A stretch of 49,222 nt of DNA, taken from the NCBI GenBank assembly GCA_902793335.1, contig CADBCZ010000022.1, forward strand, positions 1 through 49,222, written 5' to 3'. The notes beneath the pieces were generated by a model, which made no database searches, had not been told where the DNA came from, and worked only from the letters and a program-made list of their open reading frames with translations. The DNA comes from an uncultured Lachnospiraceae bacterium. GTDB taxonomy: Bacteria > Bacillota > Clostridia > Lachnospirales > Lachnospiraceae. The position numbers were made by a program, and so were the translations under genes. Below are positions 1 through 9,297 of the stretch, one piece after another. Position 1 is the stretch's first letter, and each line of letters begins with the position of its first letter.

Positions 1-36
1 TAAGATTATTATGAAAGATTTTGAAATAAGAATCAA

Positions 37-94
37 CCCCTAATCCCCTCAAGATTGAGGGGCAGGGGAGTTGATGTGTCGAAGACACTTTTTT
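37..94 (+). terminator. Hairpins at the end of an upstream transcription unit
   Basis: Two hairpins lie in tandem. The first pairs CCCCTC (45-50) with GAGGGG (57-62) and is extended by CCCCT (37-41) with AGGGG (64-68). The second pairs GTGTC (76-80) with GACAC (84-88) and runs straight into six T (89-94), the form of an intrinsic terminator, although its stem is only 5 bp. No gene is visible in bases 1-36. I infer that a transcription unit to the left of the window stops here and insulates the flagellin promoter. Confidence 0.45.
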
Positions 95-133
95 ACGTTC
101 TAGAAAGAATGAAAATATTTTTAAAATTTACTA

Positions 134-160
134 TAAAGTATTTTTAAGGTGAGTCGATAT
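134..160 (+). promoter_or_regulatory. SigD (sigma-28) type flagellin promoter
   Basis: TAAA (134-137) is followed after 16 bases by TCGATAT (154-160). The SigD consensus in Firmicutes is TAAA, a spacer of 15-16, then CCGATAT, so only one position differs. It lies upstream of a flagellin gene, where this sigma factor is expected. Transcription should start near 167, giving a leader of about 114 bases. Confidence 0.75.
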
Positions 161-204
161 ATTAAATGTAAATGATAATATAGCCCTTAGCGATAAAGGA
201 TAAT

Positions 205-273
205 GTTAAGAATAGCCCCTTAACAAATGTCGCTGGGACTGAAAGAAATAAAAGCGACATTGTACAAGGAGGA
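205..273 (+). promoter_or_regulatory. Structured flagellin leader with CsrA-like site on the Shine-Dalgarno
   Basis: A perfect 9-bp stem pairs AATGTCGCT (226-234) with AGCGACATT (253-261). A smaller stem pairs GTTAAG (205-210) with CTTAAC (219-224). Just after the large stem, GTACAAGGAGGA (262-273) matches the CsrA consensus RUACARGGAUGU at 10 of 12 positions and contains the Shine-Dalgarno AAGGAGG (266-272), eight bases before ATG 281. A second AAGGA lies at 196-200 between the promoter and the stem. In Bacillus subtilis hag, CsrA binds two leader sites, one over the Shine-Dalgarno, and FliW antagonises it. The same logic is inferred here. Confidence 0.55.
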
Positions 274-280
274 AAAGATT

Positions 281-1105
281 ATGGTAGTACAACACAATAT
301 GCAAGCAACTAATGCTAATAGAATGTTAGGTGGAAACGTTAAGGCAGTAGCTAAGAATACAGAGAAGTTATCTTCAGGTTATAGAGTTAATCGTGCAGCA
401 GATGATGCAGCAGGACTTTCTATTTCAGAGAAGATGAGAAATCAGATCAGAGGTATTAACCAGGCAGTATCTAATGCAGAGGATGGACAGTATCTTATCC
501 AGACAGCAGAAGGAAATATGAATGAGATTCATTCAGTGCTTCAGAGAATGGGTGAACTTGCTACAAAGGCAGCAAATGATGTTAATGCAACAGAAGATCG
601 TACAGCAATTGCTAATGAGATAGATCAGTTAAGACAGGAGATTAACTCAATTACATCAAAGGCACAGTTTAATGGTTCAAAATTATTAGATGGATCAATG
701 AGTGATGGCAAGTATCTTCAGGTTGGAGCTAATTCAGGTGAAAACATGAAAGTTTCTATAAAAGAGCTTACAGCTACTAATATTGGTCTTACGGCAGATG
801 ATACTAAGGTATCTACACATTCATTGGCTTCAGCAACATTGAGCAGAATTACTAATGCAATCAAGGAAGTATCGGCAGAACGTTCAAAGCTTGGTGCTAT
901 TCAGAATCGTCTTGATTATACAATTAACAATCTCGAGAACTATTCTGAGAATCTTACAGCATCTGAGTCTAGCATCCGTGATACAGATATGGCAAAAGAG
1001 ATGGTTGCATACTCTAAGAATAATATTCTTCAGCAGGCTGCACAGTCTATGCTTGCACAGGCTAATCAGTCAACTCAGGGAGTTATGTCACTTCTTCAGG
1101 GATGA
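281..1105 (+). CDS. Flagellin (short, 274 aa)
   Basis: This is the filament subunit, exported through the flagellar type III pathway and polymerised outside the cell. The N-terminal D0/D1 helices begin MVVQHNMQATNANRMLG and contain LSSGYRVNRAADDAAGLSIS. The C-terminal D1/D0 helices run through RLDYTINNLENYSENLTASE to the end at SLLQG. At 274 residues there is almost no variable D2/D3 region, only a short linker around residues 165-195 that is rich in Ser and Thr and is a plausible glycosylation surface. An in-frame ATG at 227 lies inside the leader stem, so ATG 281 with Shine-Dalgarno AAGGAGG eight bases away is the start. A SigD promoter precedes the gene and a strong terminator follows. The adjacent FliB and nonulosonic acid genes suggest that this protein is methylated and glycosylated. 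Confidence 0.97.
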   Translation: MVVQHNMQATNANRMLGGNVKAVAKNTEKLSSGYRVNRAADDAAGLSISEKMRNQIRGINQAVSNAEDGQYLIQTAEGNMNEIHSVLQRMGELATKAANDVNATEDRTAIANEIDQLRQEINSITSKAQFNGSKLLDGSMSDGKYLQVGANSGENMKVSIKELTATNIGLTADDTKVSTHSLASATLSRITNAIKEVSAERSKLGAIQNRLDYTINNLENYSENLTASESSIRDTDMAKEMVAYSKNNILQQAAQSMLAQANQSTQGVMSLLQG

Positions 1106-1142
1106 TAATATGTTTTAAATATAATGATTAATAATAACTATA

Positions 1143-1180
1143 AAAGGAGTCACTATGATTTAAGTGACTCCTTTGTTATT
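1143..1180. terminator. Strong terminator between flagellin and fliB
   Basis: AAAGGAGTCACT (1143-1154) pairs perfectly with AGTGACTCCTTT (1163-1174) around an 8-base loop, giving a 12-bp stem. It sits between the end of the flagellin gene (1105) and the end of the convergent fliB gene (1210). The stem's A and T ends provide U-rich tails on both strands, so it can serve both genes. Confidence 0.85.
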
Positions 1181-1209
1181 TTGGTAGAGATTGTAAATAT
1201 GGTAACAAA

Positions 1210-2334
1210 TTACCTTATAAGGGTAAAGATATTACCTGGATCAAGTAGTTTGTTTTTTTCAAATTCGATAGCTTGTTTTTTGAGATTAGTAAAACTAATA
1301 TGTTCAAATCTTCTGGCAAAATATACGATGATATTGTAATCAAGAGTATCACAATTATTGTTGTCAGAATCAAGCCATTTTAGAAAACTGGTAAATTTAA
1401 TTAGTGACATCATTATAATTAAGAGAATGGCTGAATAATACATATCATTTTGATTTTCACAATTAATATTTCTAAAGAGATCGTTAACGGCTATGTTTTC
1501 CATTAATGAAGAGTGCTTTGAGAATACTTCTTCATATTGCAGGAATTTTTCTGATAAATAATCTATGTCATATTTCAAAACATTTTTGTATAATTTAGCG
1601 TAGACAACTTCATGTGATTTTGTTGACTTTTTATCATGCGATATAGCAAGATAGTCCGTCAGTAACTGTAGCTTTGTAGGTATGTTGATATTAAAACTGA
1701 GTAATTGTTGGTACATTTCTATTAAATAGTCTACAGAATTATATTGCATGATTATTGAATCGAAGTTTGAACCGTCGAGTTTTTTTACTTTTGTGGCAAA
1801 TGAGTAGATTATGTAGAGTCTCATCCATATTGGGAAATCTGAAATCTGCATAAGATCAACCATTGTGTCTCTGCAAGAGATTAGGTTATGTGAAAAACAT
1901 CCGGTTGTTTTAATAGAGTCATCATAATCAATCAATTCGAATGTAATAGGGGAAGGGGTGTTGTTTAATATATCTATGACTGCCGGACAGGCGTTACTTA
2001 AGGTATATTCGATATAATCCTTCCTTGGCTTGATGATACGGGGAAATGTTTGACATGTGTTGCATAGAACCTCGTCATTATCACAAGTTGTTATCATACG
2101 GCAAAGACCTGATTCTTCAAGGTATGGACATTTACCGTTACTATTACATTTCATCTCGTATTTACCGGGCTCTAACTGCCTGGATAATGTATCAATATCA
2201 TTTATGCCATATTGTTTGAATTTCATAAGCTCCGTTTCATTGAAAAAAATAGACCAGTCTCTACAACAACTATAAGAACATTTATCTGCAACGCATTTAA
2301 ACTGGTATGCGAAAGTTGGTGAAAGTAGTTGCAT
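1210..2334 (-). CDS. fliB: Flagellin lysine-N-methylase
   Basis: FliB methylates the epsilon-amino group of lysines on flagellin, using S-adenosylmethionine in the enterobacterial enzymes. The 374-residue product has the family's cysteine-rich N-terminal half: Cys14, 19, 23 and 24 (CVADKCSYSCC), then Cys63, 69, 78, 84, 91 and 94, ending in LCNTCQTFPR. Such cysteines can hold iron-sulfur or zinc centres. The remaining ~270 residues are mostly helical and less conserved. An ATG at 2397 would give 21 extra residues, but AAGGAGG on the minus strand lies nine bases before ATG 2334, and homologues begin at this point. It converges on the flagellin gene, its presumed substrate. The divergent neighbour is the first glycosyltransferase of the island. 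Confidence 0.85.
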   Translation of the reverse strand: MQLLSPTFAYQFKCVADKCSYSCCRDWSIFFNETELMKFKQYGINDIDTLSRQLEPGKYEMKCNSNGKCPYLEESGLCRMITTCDNDEVLCNTCQTFPRIIKPRKDYIEYTLSNACPAVIDILNNTPSPITFELIDYDDSIKTTGCFSHNLISCRDTMVDLMQISDFPIWMRLYIIYSFATKVKKLDGSNFDSIIMQYNSVDYLIEMYQQLLSFNINIPTKLQLLTDYLAISHDKKSTKSHEVVYAKLYKNVLKYDIDYLSEKFLQYEEVFSKHSSLMENIAVNDLFRNINCENQNDMYYSAILLIIMMSLIKFTSFLKWLDSDNNNCDTLDYNIIVYFARRFEHISFTNLKKQAIEFEKNKLLDPGNIFTLIR

Positions 2335-2371
2335 ATGCCACATCCTCCTTTGTGAAACAAAGATATGTATA

Positions 2372-2380
2372 AGTATAGCA
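2372..2380 (-). promoter_or_regulatory. Extended -10 promoter for fliB
   Basis: On the minus strand TGCTATACT is an extended -10 (TGn plus TATACT, one change from TATAAT). No good -35 lies 17 bases upstream, as is usual for extended -10 promoters. The predicted start is about 30 bases before ATG 2334. Confidence 0.4.
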
Positions 2381-2432
2381 GAATAATAATGATTCATAAA
2401 GGCAATTTTTTATAGTATTTTATAGGGATAAA

Positions 2433-2441
2433 TGTTAAAAT
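2433..2441 (+). promoter_or_regulatory. Possible extended -10 promoter for the first glycosyltransferase block
   Basis: TGTTAAAAT reads as TGn plus TAAAAT, about 40 bases before ATG 2480. There is no convincing -35. It is the best candidate in the 145-base divergent gap with fliB. A promoter is expected here because the genes from 2480 to 11616 run closely spaced in one direction. Confidence 0.3.
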
Positions 2442-2479
2442 GGATTATATCTAATATGTAATTAATGGGGTGTTTTACA

Positions 2480-3652
2480 ATGGGGAGTAGATTGTTATAT
2501 ATTGATTACAATATGTTTGGAAAAAATGACATTATTGAAGCATTTACTTCTTTCGGGTATGATGTTGCAATAATTGATTATCCATTAATATATGGGGAAA
2601 ACTCTGAGAAAACTATAGAAATGATTGATGATGAAATAAGTAAAGGCTACTCGATTGTGTTCACTTCTAATTATTATCCACCAGTATCTGATATCTGTCA
2701 AAAATATAGAACTAAGTATATATCATGGACATATGACAGTCCAAGAATCTCACTTTATGATAGAAGTATTAATAATGATTGTAACTATGCCTTTGTGTTT
2801 GACAGTGAAGAATGTAGGACTTTGAGAAGTAAAGGAATATCAACGGTTTATTATATGCCATTGGGTGTTAATACTGATAGAGTAGGTTCTATAGAATATG
2901 TAGAGCAGGATAGTGAAAGATTTTCTGCGGATGTCAGTATTGTAGCATCCTTGTATAATGAGGAACATAACCTTTATGACAGATTATATGACAAACTAGA
3001 TGATTATTATAAGGGTTATATAAATGCTGTTGTAGATGCTCAAAAAAATGTGCTTGGAGGGACATTTTTAGAAGAGTCTTTATCGGAAGATGTTTTAAAG
3101 GAATTATACAGAGTTATGCCGCATGGATTTGATAAGAATACCTATGCAGATGACAGATATATATATGCCAATTATTTTCTAGCAAGAAAAGCGGCTACAT
3201 ACCAGAGAAAGAGTATGATTAGATCGATTTCTAAAGAATATATGATGAAGGTATATACACCGGGAGATATCAGTGATATTCCTGAAGCTTACCATATGGG
3301 TACAGTGGAATATAACTCTGATATGAATAAGGTGTTTAGATTAAGCAAGATTAATCTTAATGTTACACTTCCTTCAATCAAGACAGGTATACCTTTAAGA
3401 GCCTTGGATATTATGGGAGCGGGAGGTTTTCTTCTTACAGACTATAGGGCTGATATGGAAGGGTTGTTTGAATCGGGTGTGGATTATGAATACTATACAT
3501 CTATAGATGATGCCCGTAATAAGATTGAATATTATCTTAAACATGAAGAAGAACGAAAAAAAATAGCGGAGAATGGAAGGCGTAAAGTTAAATTGGAATT
3601 AACGTATAAAGCAAGGATAAGGGATATACTTGATATAGTTAACAATTCATAA
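2480..3652 (+). CDS. CgeB-like glycosyltransferase (DUF3880 plus GT-B C-terminal domain)
   Basis: This is a predicted cytoplasmic GT-B glycosyltransferase. The N-terminal half matches the DUF3880 type (SWTYDSPRISLYDRS, then FVFDSEECRTLRSKGI). The C-terminal third is the group-1-like nucleotide-sugar domain, with LSKINLNVTLPSIKTGIPLR, RALDIMGAGGFLLTDYRAD and a final helix EERKKIAENGRRKVK. It is a clear paralogue of the gene at 8101, sharing the LSKINLN and GGFL segments. An ATG at 2465 exists, but ATG 2480 follows GGGGTG by seven bases and aligns with the start of the paralogue. It is 15 bases upstream of a LicD gene, an arrangement repeated at 8101/9298. Sugar donor and acceptor are unknown; modification of flagellin or of a sugar already on flagellin is inferred. 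Confidence 0.8.
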   Translation: MGSRLLYIDYNMFGKNDIIEAFTSFGYDVAIIDYPLIYGENSEKTIEMIDDEISKGYSIVFTSNYYPPVSDICQKYRTKYISWTYDSPRISLYDRSINNDCNYAFVFDSEECRTLRSKGISTVYYMPLGVNTDRVGSIEYVEQDSERFSADVSIVASLYNEEHNLYDRLYDKLDDYYKGYINAVVDAQKNVLGGTFLEESLSEDVLKELYRVMPHGFDKNTYADDRYIYANYFLARKAATYQRKSMIRSISKEYMMKVYTPGDISDIPEAYHMGTVEYNSDMNKVFRLSKINLNVTLPSIKTGIPLRALDIMGAGGFLLTDYRADMEGLFESGVDYEYYTSIDDARNKIEYYLKHEEERKKIAENGRRKVKLELTYKARIRDILDIVNNS

Positions 3653-3667
3653 ATTAAGAGGGACAAG

Positions 3668-5989
3668 ATGGATTTTACTGTGGATTATTTCAAAGATGAA
3701 GTTAGAAACGGTTTTTATATTCCCACGGCAATTAAGCAGGCGTGGGCAGCGAATCTTTGCGTCCTTTTTGAGATAGATAGAATATGTAAGAAATATGGAA
3801 TAACATATTTTGCAGATTGGGGAAGTATACTTGGTGCAGTCAGACATGGAGGATATGTTCCATGGGATGATGATCTTGATATATGTATGAAAAGGGAAGA
3901 TTACAACAGATTTCGAGAGGTTGCAGATAAGGAATTACCAAAAGAATTTGCAATACATGATTTTAGGAGTAAGGAAGATCACTGGCTTTTTTTAGTAAGA
4001 GTTGTCAACAGTAATCAGATATCATTTGGTGAGGAACATTTAAAGAAATATCATAATTTTCCTTATATTTCAGTGGTTGATATTTTTATCAAGGACTATC
4101 TATACAGAGATGAAGATAAGGAAGCTAAGCGGTGCAAGGAAATCAAAAAATTGATTGCGGTTGCAGACGGTATTGTAGAAAATAGTTTTTCAAAAGATAC
4201 AGTATCAAGAGAGCTGTCTGAGATAGAGAAAAAGTATGGTGTTGTTATAGACAGAAAACTTTCTCCAAGAGAGATTGGTATATTGATATATGGTATAGCG
4301 GAAGAGCAGATGGCAAGAGTACCGGAGGAAGAAGCTGATAATATAGGGCAGATGTTTCCTTTTGTGTTGAAGGGCGACAGGGGACTTCCAAAAGAATATT
4401 ATGATGAAGTGATAAGACTTCCTTTTGAAAACACGACTATTCCTGTACCTGCTCGTTATAATGAAATGCTCAAAAACAGATATGGGGATTATCTTAAGAT
4501 ACATAAGGTGTGGGGCGGACATAATTATCCTTATTTTGAGGGACAGAGAAAAAATCTTCAGGAAGTTGCTGATTTTTCTTTGCCGGAATTTACTTTTAAG
4601 CCGGATATGCTAAATAGAAGTGATAGTATGAATTCAGAGGTAGATTCTCTTGATTCTATGTCACATGATTTTTTGAAACAACTGAATTCTTTGAATGAGA
4701 GTTTACTGGGATTGTTTAAAGAAAGGCTATATGATGAGATTATTAGTATAATGCCTGATTTTCAGCAGTTTGTTGTTGATTATGCAACGCTGGTTGAAAA
4801 TGCCAAGGGAGAGAATAGAAACAGTACCAGAGGCGTAGTTGCTGCAATACAGACGTATTGTGACGCTTTATACAGGATATATCTATTTATTAATGAAGGA
4901 GATGTATCATTTAGTGAAGTTGATTTGCTACAGGGAATTGCCACAGCAAATGATGATATTATTGTCAGTGTGAATGAGAATGTCATTAATAAAAAAGAAG
5001 TTCTATTTTTGCCAATCGGTGCAAAAGAGTGGAAGGCATTTGACAATATATATAAGGGTTATGCTGAGAATGATGAGTATGATGTTTTTGTTGTGCCGAT
5101 TCCTATATTTTTTAAAGATATATATGGGAGAGTGACAGCGTCTGAGGATGAGCTTGCAAGTGCTATTGATTATGATAGATATCCGGAATATTTAGTAATG
5201 GATTCCTGGATGAATTATAATCTTCAATTACATAGGCCGGAAGTAATATATATTCAAAATCCTTATGATGGAGAAAATCCTTGTCTTACGGTTCCACCGC
5301 AGTTTTATGCCTGTAATTTACGGCAGTTTACGGAAAGACTGATATATATACCGCCGTTTGAGACAGGCGAGTTTGGACCTGATGACTATACGGATATATA
5401 TAATTTGAAACATTATGCTACTGCTCCGGGTGTAATATATGCTGATGAGGTTATTGTTCAATCGGAAAATATAAGAGAACGTTATATTGAGAAATTATCT
5501 GATTTTGCAGGTAAAACAACACGCGTAATATGGGAAGATAAAATTAGGATTAATGCTGGGTATGTTTTGAAATCAAAAATAGATAATTGTAGTGACGTCG
5601 AAGGGTTATATATAGATGAGAAGGAGCAAAGAAAAAAGAAAATCCTATATTGTATAGGGCTTAACGAGATTGTAGAACACAGAGATTTCATAGAAAAGAT
5701 GAAATGTAAAATACAGGTTTTTGAAAAAAACAGTGACAGAGTTGATGTAGATGTGACGTATTTTCCGGAAATGTGCGATGTATGGAATAGAGTGGATGAA
5801 CAAACAACGCGTGAATTGGTGAATCTTGTTGAGGTGGCAGATAATAATTTGACTATGGTCAATATTGATGTGCGTGAGGACGATGAAATTGTTGAGGAGT
5901 ATGATGCATATTATGGTAGTGCATCGCCATTAGTACCGGTATTTTCGGAAGCAAGGAAACCGGTAATGATAGCGGATTATAATATTTGA
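3668..5989 (+). CDS. LicD-family protein fused to a CDP-glycerol transferase-like domain
   Basis: LicD proteins transfer phosphorylcholine or other phospho-groups to sugars. Residues 1 to about 285 are the LicD domain, with the nucleotidyltransferase-like motif at 50-72 ([22 protein letters not shown]). A helical stretch follows at about 335-430. The C-terminal part (about 435-773) contains [27 protein letters not shown] and [19 protein letters not shown], which I recall from proteins annotated as CDP-glycerol glycerophosphotransferase-like. It ends with a segment ([14 protein letters not shown], then RKPVMIADY) shared with its paralogues. The motif has WGSI where the paralogues have CGTL. 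It is the most divergent of the five LicD proteins here. Its stop codon overlaps the Shine-Dalgarno region of the next gene, so the two are likely translated together. Confidence 0.8.
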   Translation: MDFTVDYFKDEVRNGFYIPTAIKQAWAANLCVLFEIDRICKKYGITYFADWGSILGAVRHGGYVPWDDDLDICMKREDYNRFREVADKELPKEFAIHDFRSKEDHWLFLVRVVNSNQISFGEEHLKKYHNFPYISVVDIFIKDYLYRDEDKEAKRCKEIKKLIAVADGIVENSFSKDTVSRELSEIEKKYGVVIDRKLSPREIGILIYGIAEEQMARVPEEEADNIGQMFPFVLKGDRGLPKEYYDEVIRLPFENTTIPVPARYNEMLKNRYGDYLKIHKVWGGHNYPYFEGQRKNLQEVADFSLPEFTFKPDMLNRSDSMNSEVDSLDSMSHDFLKQLNSLNESLLGLFKERLYDEIISIMPDFQQFVVDYATLVENAKGENRNSTRGVVAAIQTYCDALYRIYLFINEGDVSFSEVDLLQGIATANDDIIVSVNENVINKKEVLFLPIGAKEWKAFDNIYKGYAENDEYDVFVVPIPIFFKDIYGRVTASEDELASAIDYDRYPEYLVMDSWMNYNLQLHRPEVIYIQNPYDGENPCLTVPPQFYACNLRQFTERLIYIPPFETGEFGPDDYTDIYNLKHYATAPGVIYADEVIVQSENIRERYIEKLSDFAGKTTRVIWEDKIRINAGYVLKSKIDNCSDVEGLYIDEKEQRKKKILYCIGLNEIVEHRDFIEKMKCKIQVFEKNSDRVDVDVTYFPEMCDVWNRVDEQTTRELVNLVEVADNNLTMVNIDVREDDEIVEEYDAYYGSASPLVPVFSEARKPVMIADYNI

Positions 5990-6003
5990 GGAGAGGGAAT
6001 GAG

Positions 6004-8070
6004 ATGCAGATAGGCTTTAAGGTAAGTGAATACACTGTAACAGAGGATATGCAGTTTTTTAATGATCCCCTTGAAGAGAATAAGAATTTTCCTGTGCTTA
6101 GTATTGGGGTTGATAGTTATGTTGGCGAGGGTACAGCGGATGCGGTTATTGACAAAGATTGTGTGTATAATGTTCAGATTGGAAGATATACATCGATTGC
6201 AGACAGGTTAAGGTTGCTGGTTGATTTAAATCATGATTATAAATGTGTAGGACAGGGGCGTGTAAACGGTGTAAAATACAGCCGTCCCAAACGCATAAAG
6301 AGAAAAGGCCAGATAGTTATAATGAATGATTGCTGGATTGGATCGGATGTTACTATTCTTGGTGGAGTAACTGTTGGTAACGGCGCAGTTGTAGCGGCCG
6401 GAAGTGTAGTGACAAAAGATGTAATGCCGTATTCGATCGTTGCCGGAAATCCGGCTAAAGTTATTGGCTATAGATTTAATGAAAGTCAAATAGAAAAGTT
6501 AAATGTTATCAGATGGTGGAATTGGAGTCATGAAACAATAGTTTCATTATCAGATGATATATTTGGAGATGTAGATGAGTTTATAAGAAAATACTATTCG
6601 AAATCAAAATTGGATTTGATGAATGTCGAGTCAGTTGATTTTGAAATAATGCATGATCAGAGTTTAGATGGAAAGGTGTTTTTGTATATACCTGATTTTG
6701 AGCAGGATTATCCTTCATATCCCAGAGTGATAGATTCTTTTGCCAAAGCATATTCAGATACTAATAATGAATTGCTTTTATATATAAGAGATGATGATTT
6801 TTTGGATGATAAGATAGAATTGTTAAATGCTCTCTTTCAAAAATATGAAGAGTATAATTGTTTTATTAATTTATATATCGGAAATGTTGAGGATGAACGA
6901 AGTCTGTTTTGCAATGTAGACGGATACGTAACAAACAGATCTGTTGATAATGTATATCATATGGATTTGGCATCGTTATATGGTATTTCTATAATATCAG
7001 GAGTAGATATTCCTGTATTTTTGCCGGAGCGTGAAGTGTCGGGCTTTGTTAAAGTAAAGCCTGCTACCAATGATCAAAGTAATGAATCTTTTAAAAACGA
7101 AATGATATCTATAATAAAATCTTTGGTTGATGCCCAAAACGGTCTGGGTAAGTCGATAGAAGATTTGTCGTTGAATGATAAAGTGGTTGATTCGGCTTTT
7201 GATAATATTAAGTATGAGTTGTATGATGTATTTAAAAAGAATGCTTCAACATTTATTTATCCCAAGATAGAACCAACAGAAATAACAATAGAAAAAATAA
7301 TGAATGGTAAATCAATATGCCGATTCGGCGATGGAGAATTTGCCATAATGAGCGGAAAAAATCGACAGAAATTCCAGTTGTTAACTGAAAAGTTACAGAG
7401 ACGGCTGATAGAAGTATTTGAATCACGAGATGATAATATTATTATTGGTATTGCTGATGTTTATGGTAGTTTAGAAAAATATAATACAGAAGGTAAATAC
7501 GGTATCAGATTTTATCTAACAGAAGAAGTCAGAAAAGAGCATTATAGTTTTATTGATATGAATAGGGTATATGCTGACGCATATATAACGAGACCTTTTT
7601 TAATACATGCCGATAATAATACAGATGCTCCGAAAAAAAGATTTGATGAACTTAAAAAAATATGGCATGGTAAGAAATTGTTGATAATCGAGGGTGAAAA
7701 AACCAGGATGGGAGTTGGTAATGACCTGTTTGAAAATGCAAAAGATATAAAAAGAGTATTGTGTCCGGCGGAATGTGCATTTGACAGATATGATGATATT
7801 TTATCGTTTGCGTTAGAACAGGATAAGGATTGTCTGGTTCTTATTGCATTAGGACCCACTGCATCTGTATTGGCATACGATATGGCCAAAGCTGGTTTTC
7901 ATGCATTAGATATTGGACATATTGATATAGAATATGAATGGATGCTTGCCGGAAAGGGAGAGCGGGTTAATATACCTAACAAATATGTTAACGAAGTTGT
8001 TGGTGGTGATCGGGTTGAGGATTTTGTCGATGAAGAATATGAAAAACAGATTATAGAAAGTTTCTTGTAA
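6004..8070 (+). CDS. Three-part protein: hexapeptide acyltransferase, middle domain, GT-D glycosyltransferase
   Basis: The 688-residue product joins at least two enzymes. Residues 1 to about 195 form a left-handed beta-helix acetyltransferase of the CatB/xenobiotic type: IGRYTSIAD, the likely catalytic His in [27 protein letters not shown] and [13 protein letters not shown]. Residues about 210-340 ([20 protein letters not shown] onward) resemble half of a GT-B enzyme, which is uncertain. The C-terminal ~270 residues match the GT-D fold (DUF1792): [39 protein letters not shown] and [17 protein letters not shown] at 5986 gives six extra residues, but GAGGAGAGGG precedes ATG 6004, so I start there. 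It could acylate one sugar and transfer another on the same glycan. It lies between a LicD gene and a CgeB-like glycosyltransferase in one operon. Confidence 0.82.
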   Translation: MQIGFKVSEYTVTEDMQFFNDPLEENKNFPVLSIGVDSYVGEGTADAVIDKDCVYNVQIGRYTSIADRLRLLVDLNHDYKCVGQGRVNGVKYSRPKRIKRKGQIVIMNDCWIGSDVTILGGVTVGNGAVVAAGSVVTKDVMPYSIVAGNPAKVIGYRFNESQIEKLNVIRWWNWSHETIVSLSDDIFGDVDEFIRKYYSKSKLDLMNVESVDFEIMHDQSLDGKVFLYIPDFEQDYPSYPRVIDSFAKAYSDTNNELLLYIRDDDFLDDKIELLNALFQKYEEYNCFINLYIGNVEDERSLFCNVDGYVTNRSVDNVYHMDLASLYGISIISGVDIPVFLPEREVSGFVKVKPATNDQSNESFKNEMISIIKSLVDAQNGLGKSIEDLSLNDKVVDSAFDNIKYELYDVFKKNASTFIYPKIEPTEITIEKIMNGKSICRFGDGEFAIMSGKNRQKFQLLTEKLQRRLIEVFESRDDNIIIGIADVYGSLEKYNTEGKYGIRFYLTEEVRKEHYSFIDMNRVYADAYITRPFLIHADNNTDAPKKRFDELKKIWHGKKLLIIEGEKTRMGVGNDLFENAKDIKRVLCPAECAFDRYDDILSFALEQDKDCLVLIALGPTASVLAYDMAKAGFHALDIGHIDIEYEWMLAGKGERVNIPNKYVNEVVGGDRVEDFVDEEYEKQIIESFL

Positions 8071-8100
8071 AAGTCAGATGGATTATGATGTGGTGAGAAG

Positions 8101-9261
8101 ATGAAGATATTAATATGCAGATTTAATGGGCTTGGTGAAAAAGGGATTATTGATTCATTAAAGCGATTAGGATATACGGTTTTTGAATATGATAAAAAGT
8201 GTGATAATTATGATACGGATATATCATACTTGGAAGGACTGGCTGCTTCTATAGACAGATACAAACCTGACAAAGTCTTTTCGATCAATTATTTCCCTAT
8301 TGTATCTAAAGTGTGTAAAATATATGGGCTATTATATTATTCATGGGTTTATGACTGTCCTGAACTCCATTTATACTCAAAATCAATCACTAATAAGGTA
8401 AATAGAATATTTGTTTTTGATAAAGTAATGTATGAAAGACTTAAAAGAAGGAGTCCGTATAATATATTTTATCTTCCGCTTGCGACAGAGCCTGTAGAAG
8501 ATTTTGATTCATGGATCAGCAATGAGGAAAAAAAGAGATATTCGCATGATATAACTTTTATTGGTTCTTTGTATAATGAGAAAAAAAGACAATATCACCA
8601 GTTGGAGAGCCTTCCTGATTATGAAAGAGGATACATAGAAGGACTGGTTCAGGCGCAAGTGAATGTCTTTGGTTATAATTTTATAATGGATAGTCTGTCT
8701 GATGATATCGTAGAGAGGATAAGGAAACAATTGGGGTATGAATCTATAGATGATTACGAGATAGAAAATAGAGAAATAATAGCCGATCATTATATTGGTG
8801 TGTATGCCAGCTCGATAGAGCGGATAAAAACTCTGCAAAAAGTTGCAGATGTTCATACCTTGAGTATATACACAGACAGTGATATCTCAATGTTGAACAA
8901 TGTAGAAAATTGTGGGATAGCTGATTCGGTTACTATGACACCGAAGATATATCATTTAAGCAAGATTAATTTGAATATAACTATGAAACCAATTCAGAGT
9001 GGTGTTCCTCTCAGAGTGTTTGATGTTCTGGGGGTTGGAGGTTTTCTTATAACTAATTATCAACCGGAGATATTGAAGTATTTTGAGGATGGTAAGGATC
9101 TGGTGGTATATGAAAGCTTAGATGATTTGCAATACAAAATTCATTATTATTTAGAGCACGAAGATGAGAGAAAAAAGATTGCAAGGCAGGGATATAAAAA
9201 GGTGAAAGAAAATTTTACATATGAGAAACTGCTTGAGATGATGATGATGTTAAATCTTTGA
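8101..9261 (+). CDS. CgeB-like glycosyltransferase (second copy)
   Basis: This is a paralogue of the 2480 product, with the same two-part layout: a DUF3880-like N-terminal half (SWVYDCPELHLYSKS, IFVFDKVMYERLKRR) and a GT-B donor-binding C-terminal part (HLSKINLNITMKPIQSGVPL, FDVLGVGGFLITNYQPEI, EDERKKIARQGYKKVKENF). Its 386 residues are near the copy's 390. ATG 8101 follows TGGTGAGAAG. It is followed after 36 bases by another LicD fusion gene, so the glycosyltransferase-plus-LicD pair occurs twice. There is no signal peptide or membrane segment. Donor sugar is unknown. Confidence 0.8.
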   Translation: MKILICRFNGLGEKGIIDSLKRLGYTVFEYDKKCDNYDTDISYLEGLAASIDRYKPDKVFSINYFPIVSKVCKIYGLLYYSWVYDCPELHLYSKSITNKVNRIFVFDKVMYERLKRRSPYNIFYLPLATEPVEDFDSWISNEEKKRYSHDITFIGSLYNEKKRQYHQLESLPDYERGYIEGLVQAQVNVFGYNFIMDSLSDDIVERIRKQLGYESIDDYEIENREIIADHYIGVYASSIERIKTLQKVADVHTLSIYTDSDISMLNNVENCGIADSVTMTPKIYHLSKINLNITMKPIQSGVPLRVFDVLGVGGFLITNYQPEILKYFEDGKDLVVYESLDDLQYKIHYYLEHEDERKKIARQGYKKVKENFTYEKLLEMMMMLNL

Positions 9262-9297
9262 AAGAAGTGCTATAAAGTATTGTGGGAGAGGATGAAA

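Noticed and set aside
227-280. Upstream in-frame ATG that would extend flagellin by 18 residues
   Set aside because: It lies inside the leader stem, has no Shine-Dalgarno, and flagellins start at the MVVQHN-type N-terminus found at 281.
855-1118. Overlapping reading frame inside the flagellin gene
   Set aside because: It is an out-of-frame shadow of the conserved flagellin C-terminus, without a ribosome binding site.
2335-2397. 21-residue N-terminal extension of FliB
   Set aside because: The AAGGAGG site lies inside the extension and points to ATG 2334; the extra residues are not like the family.
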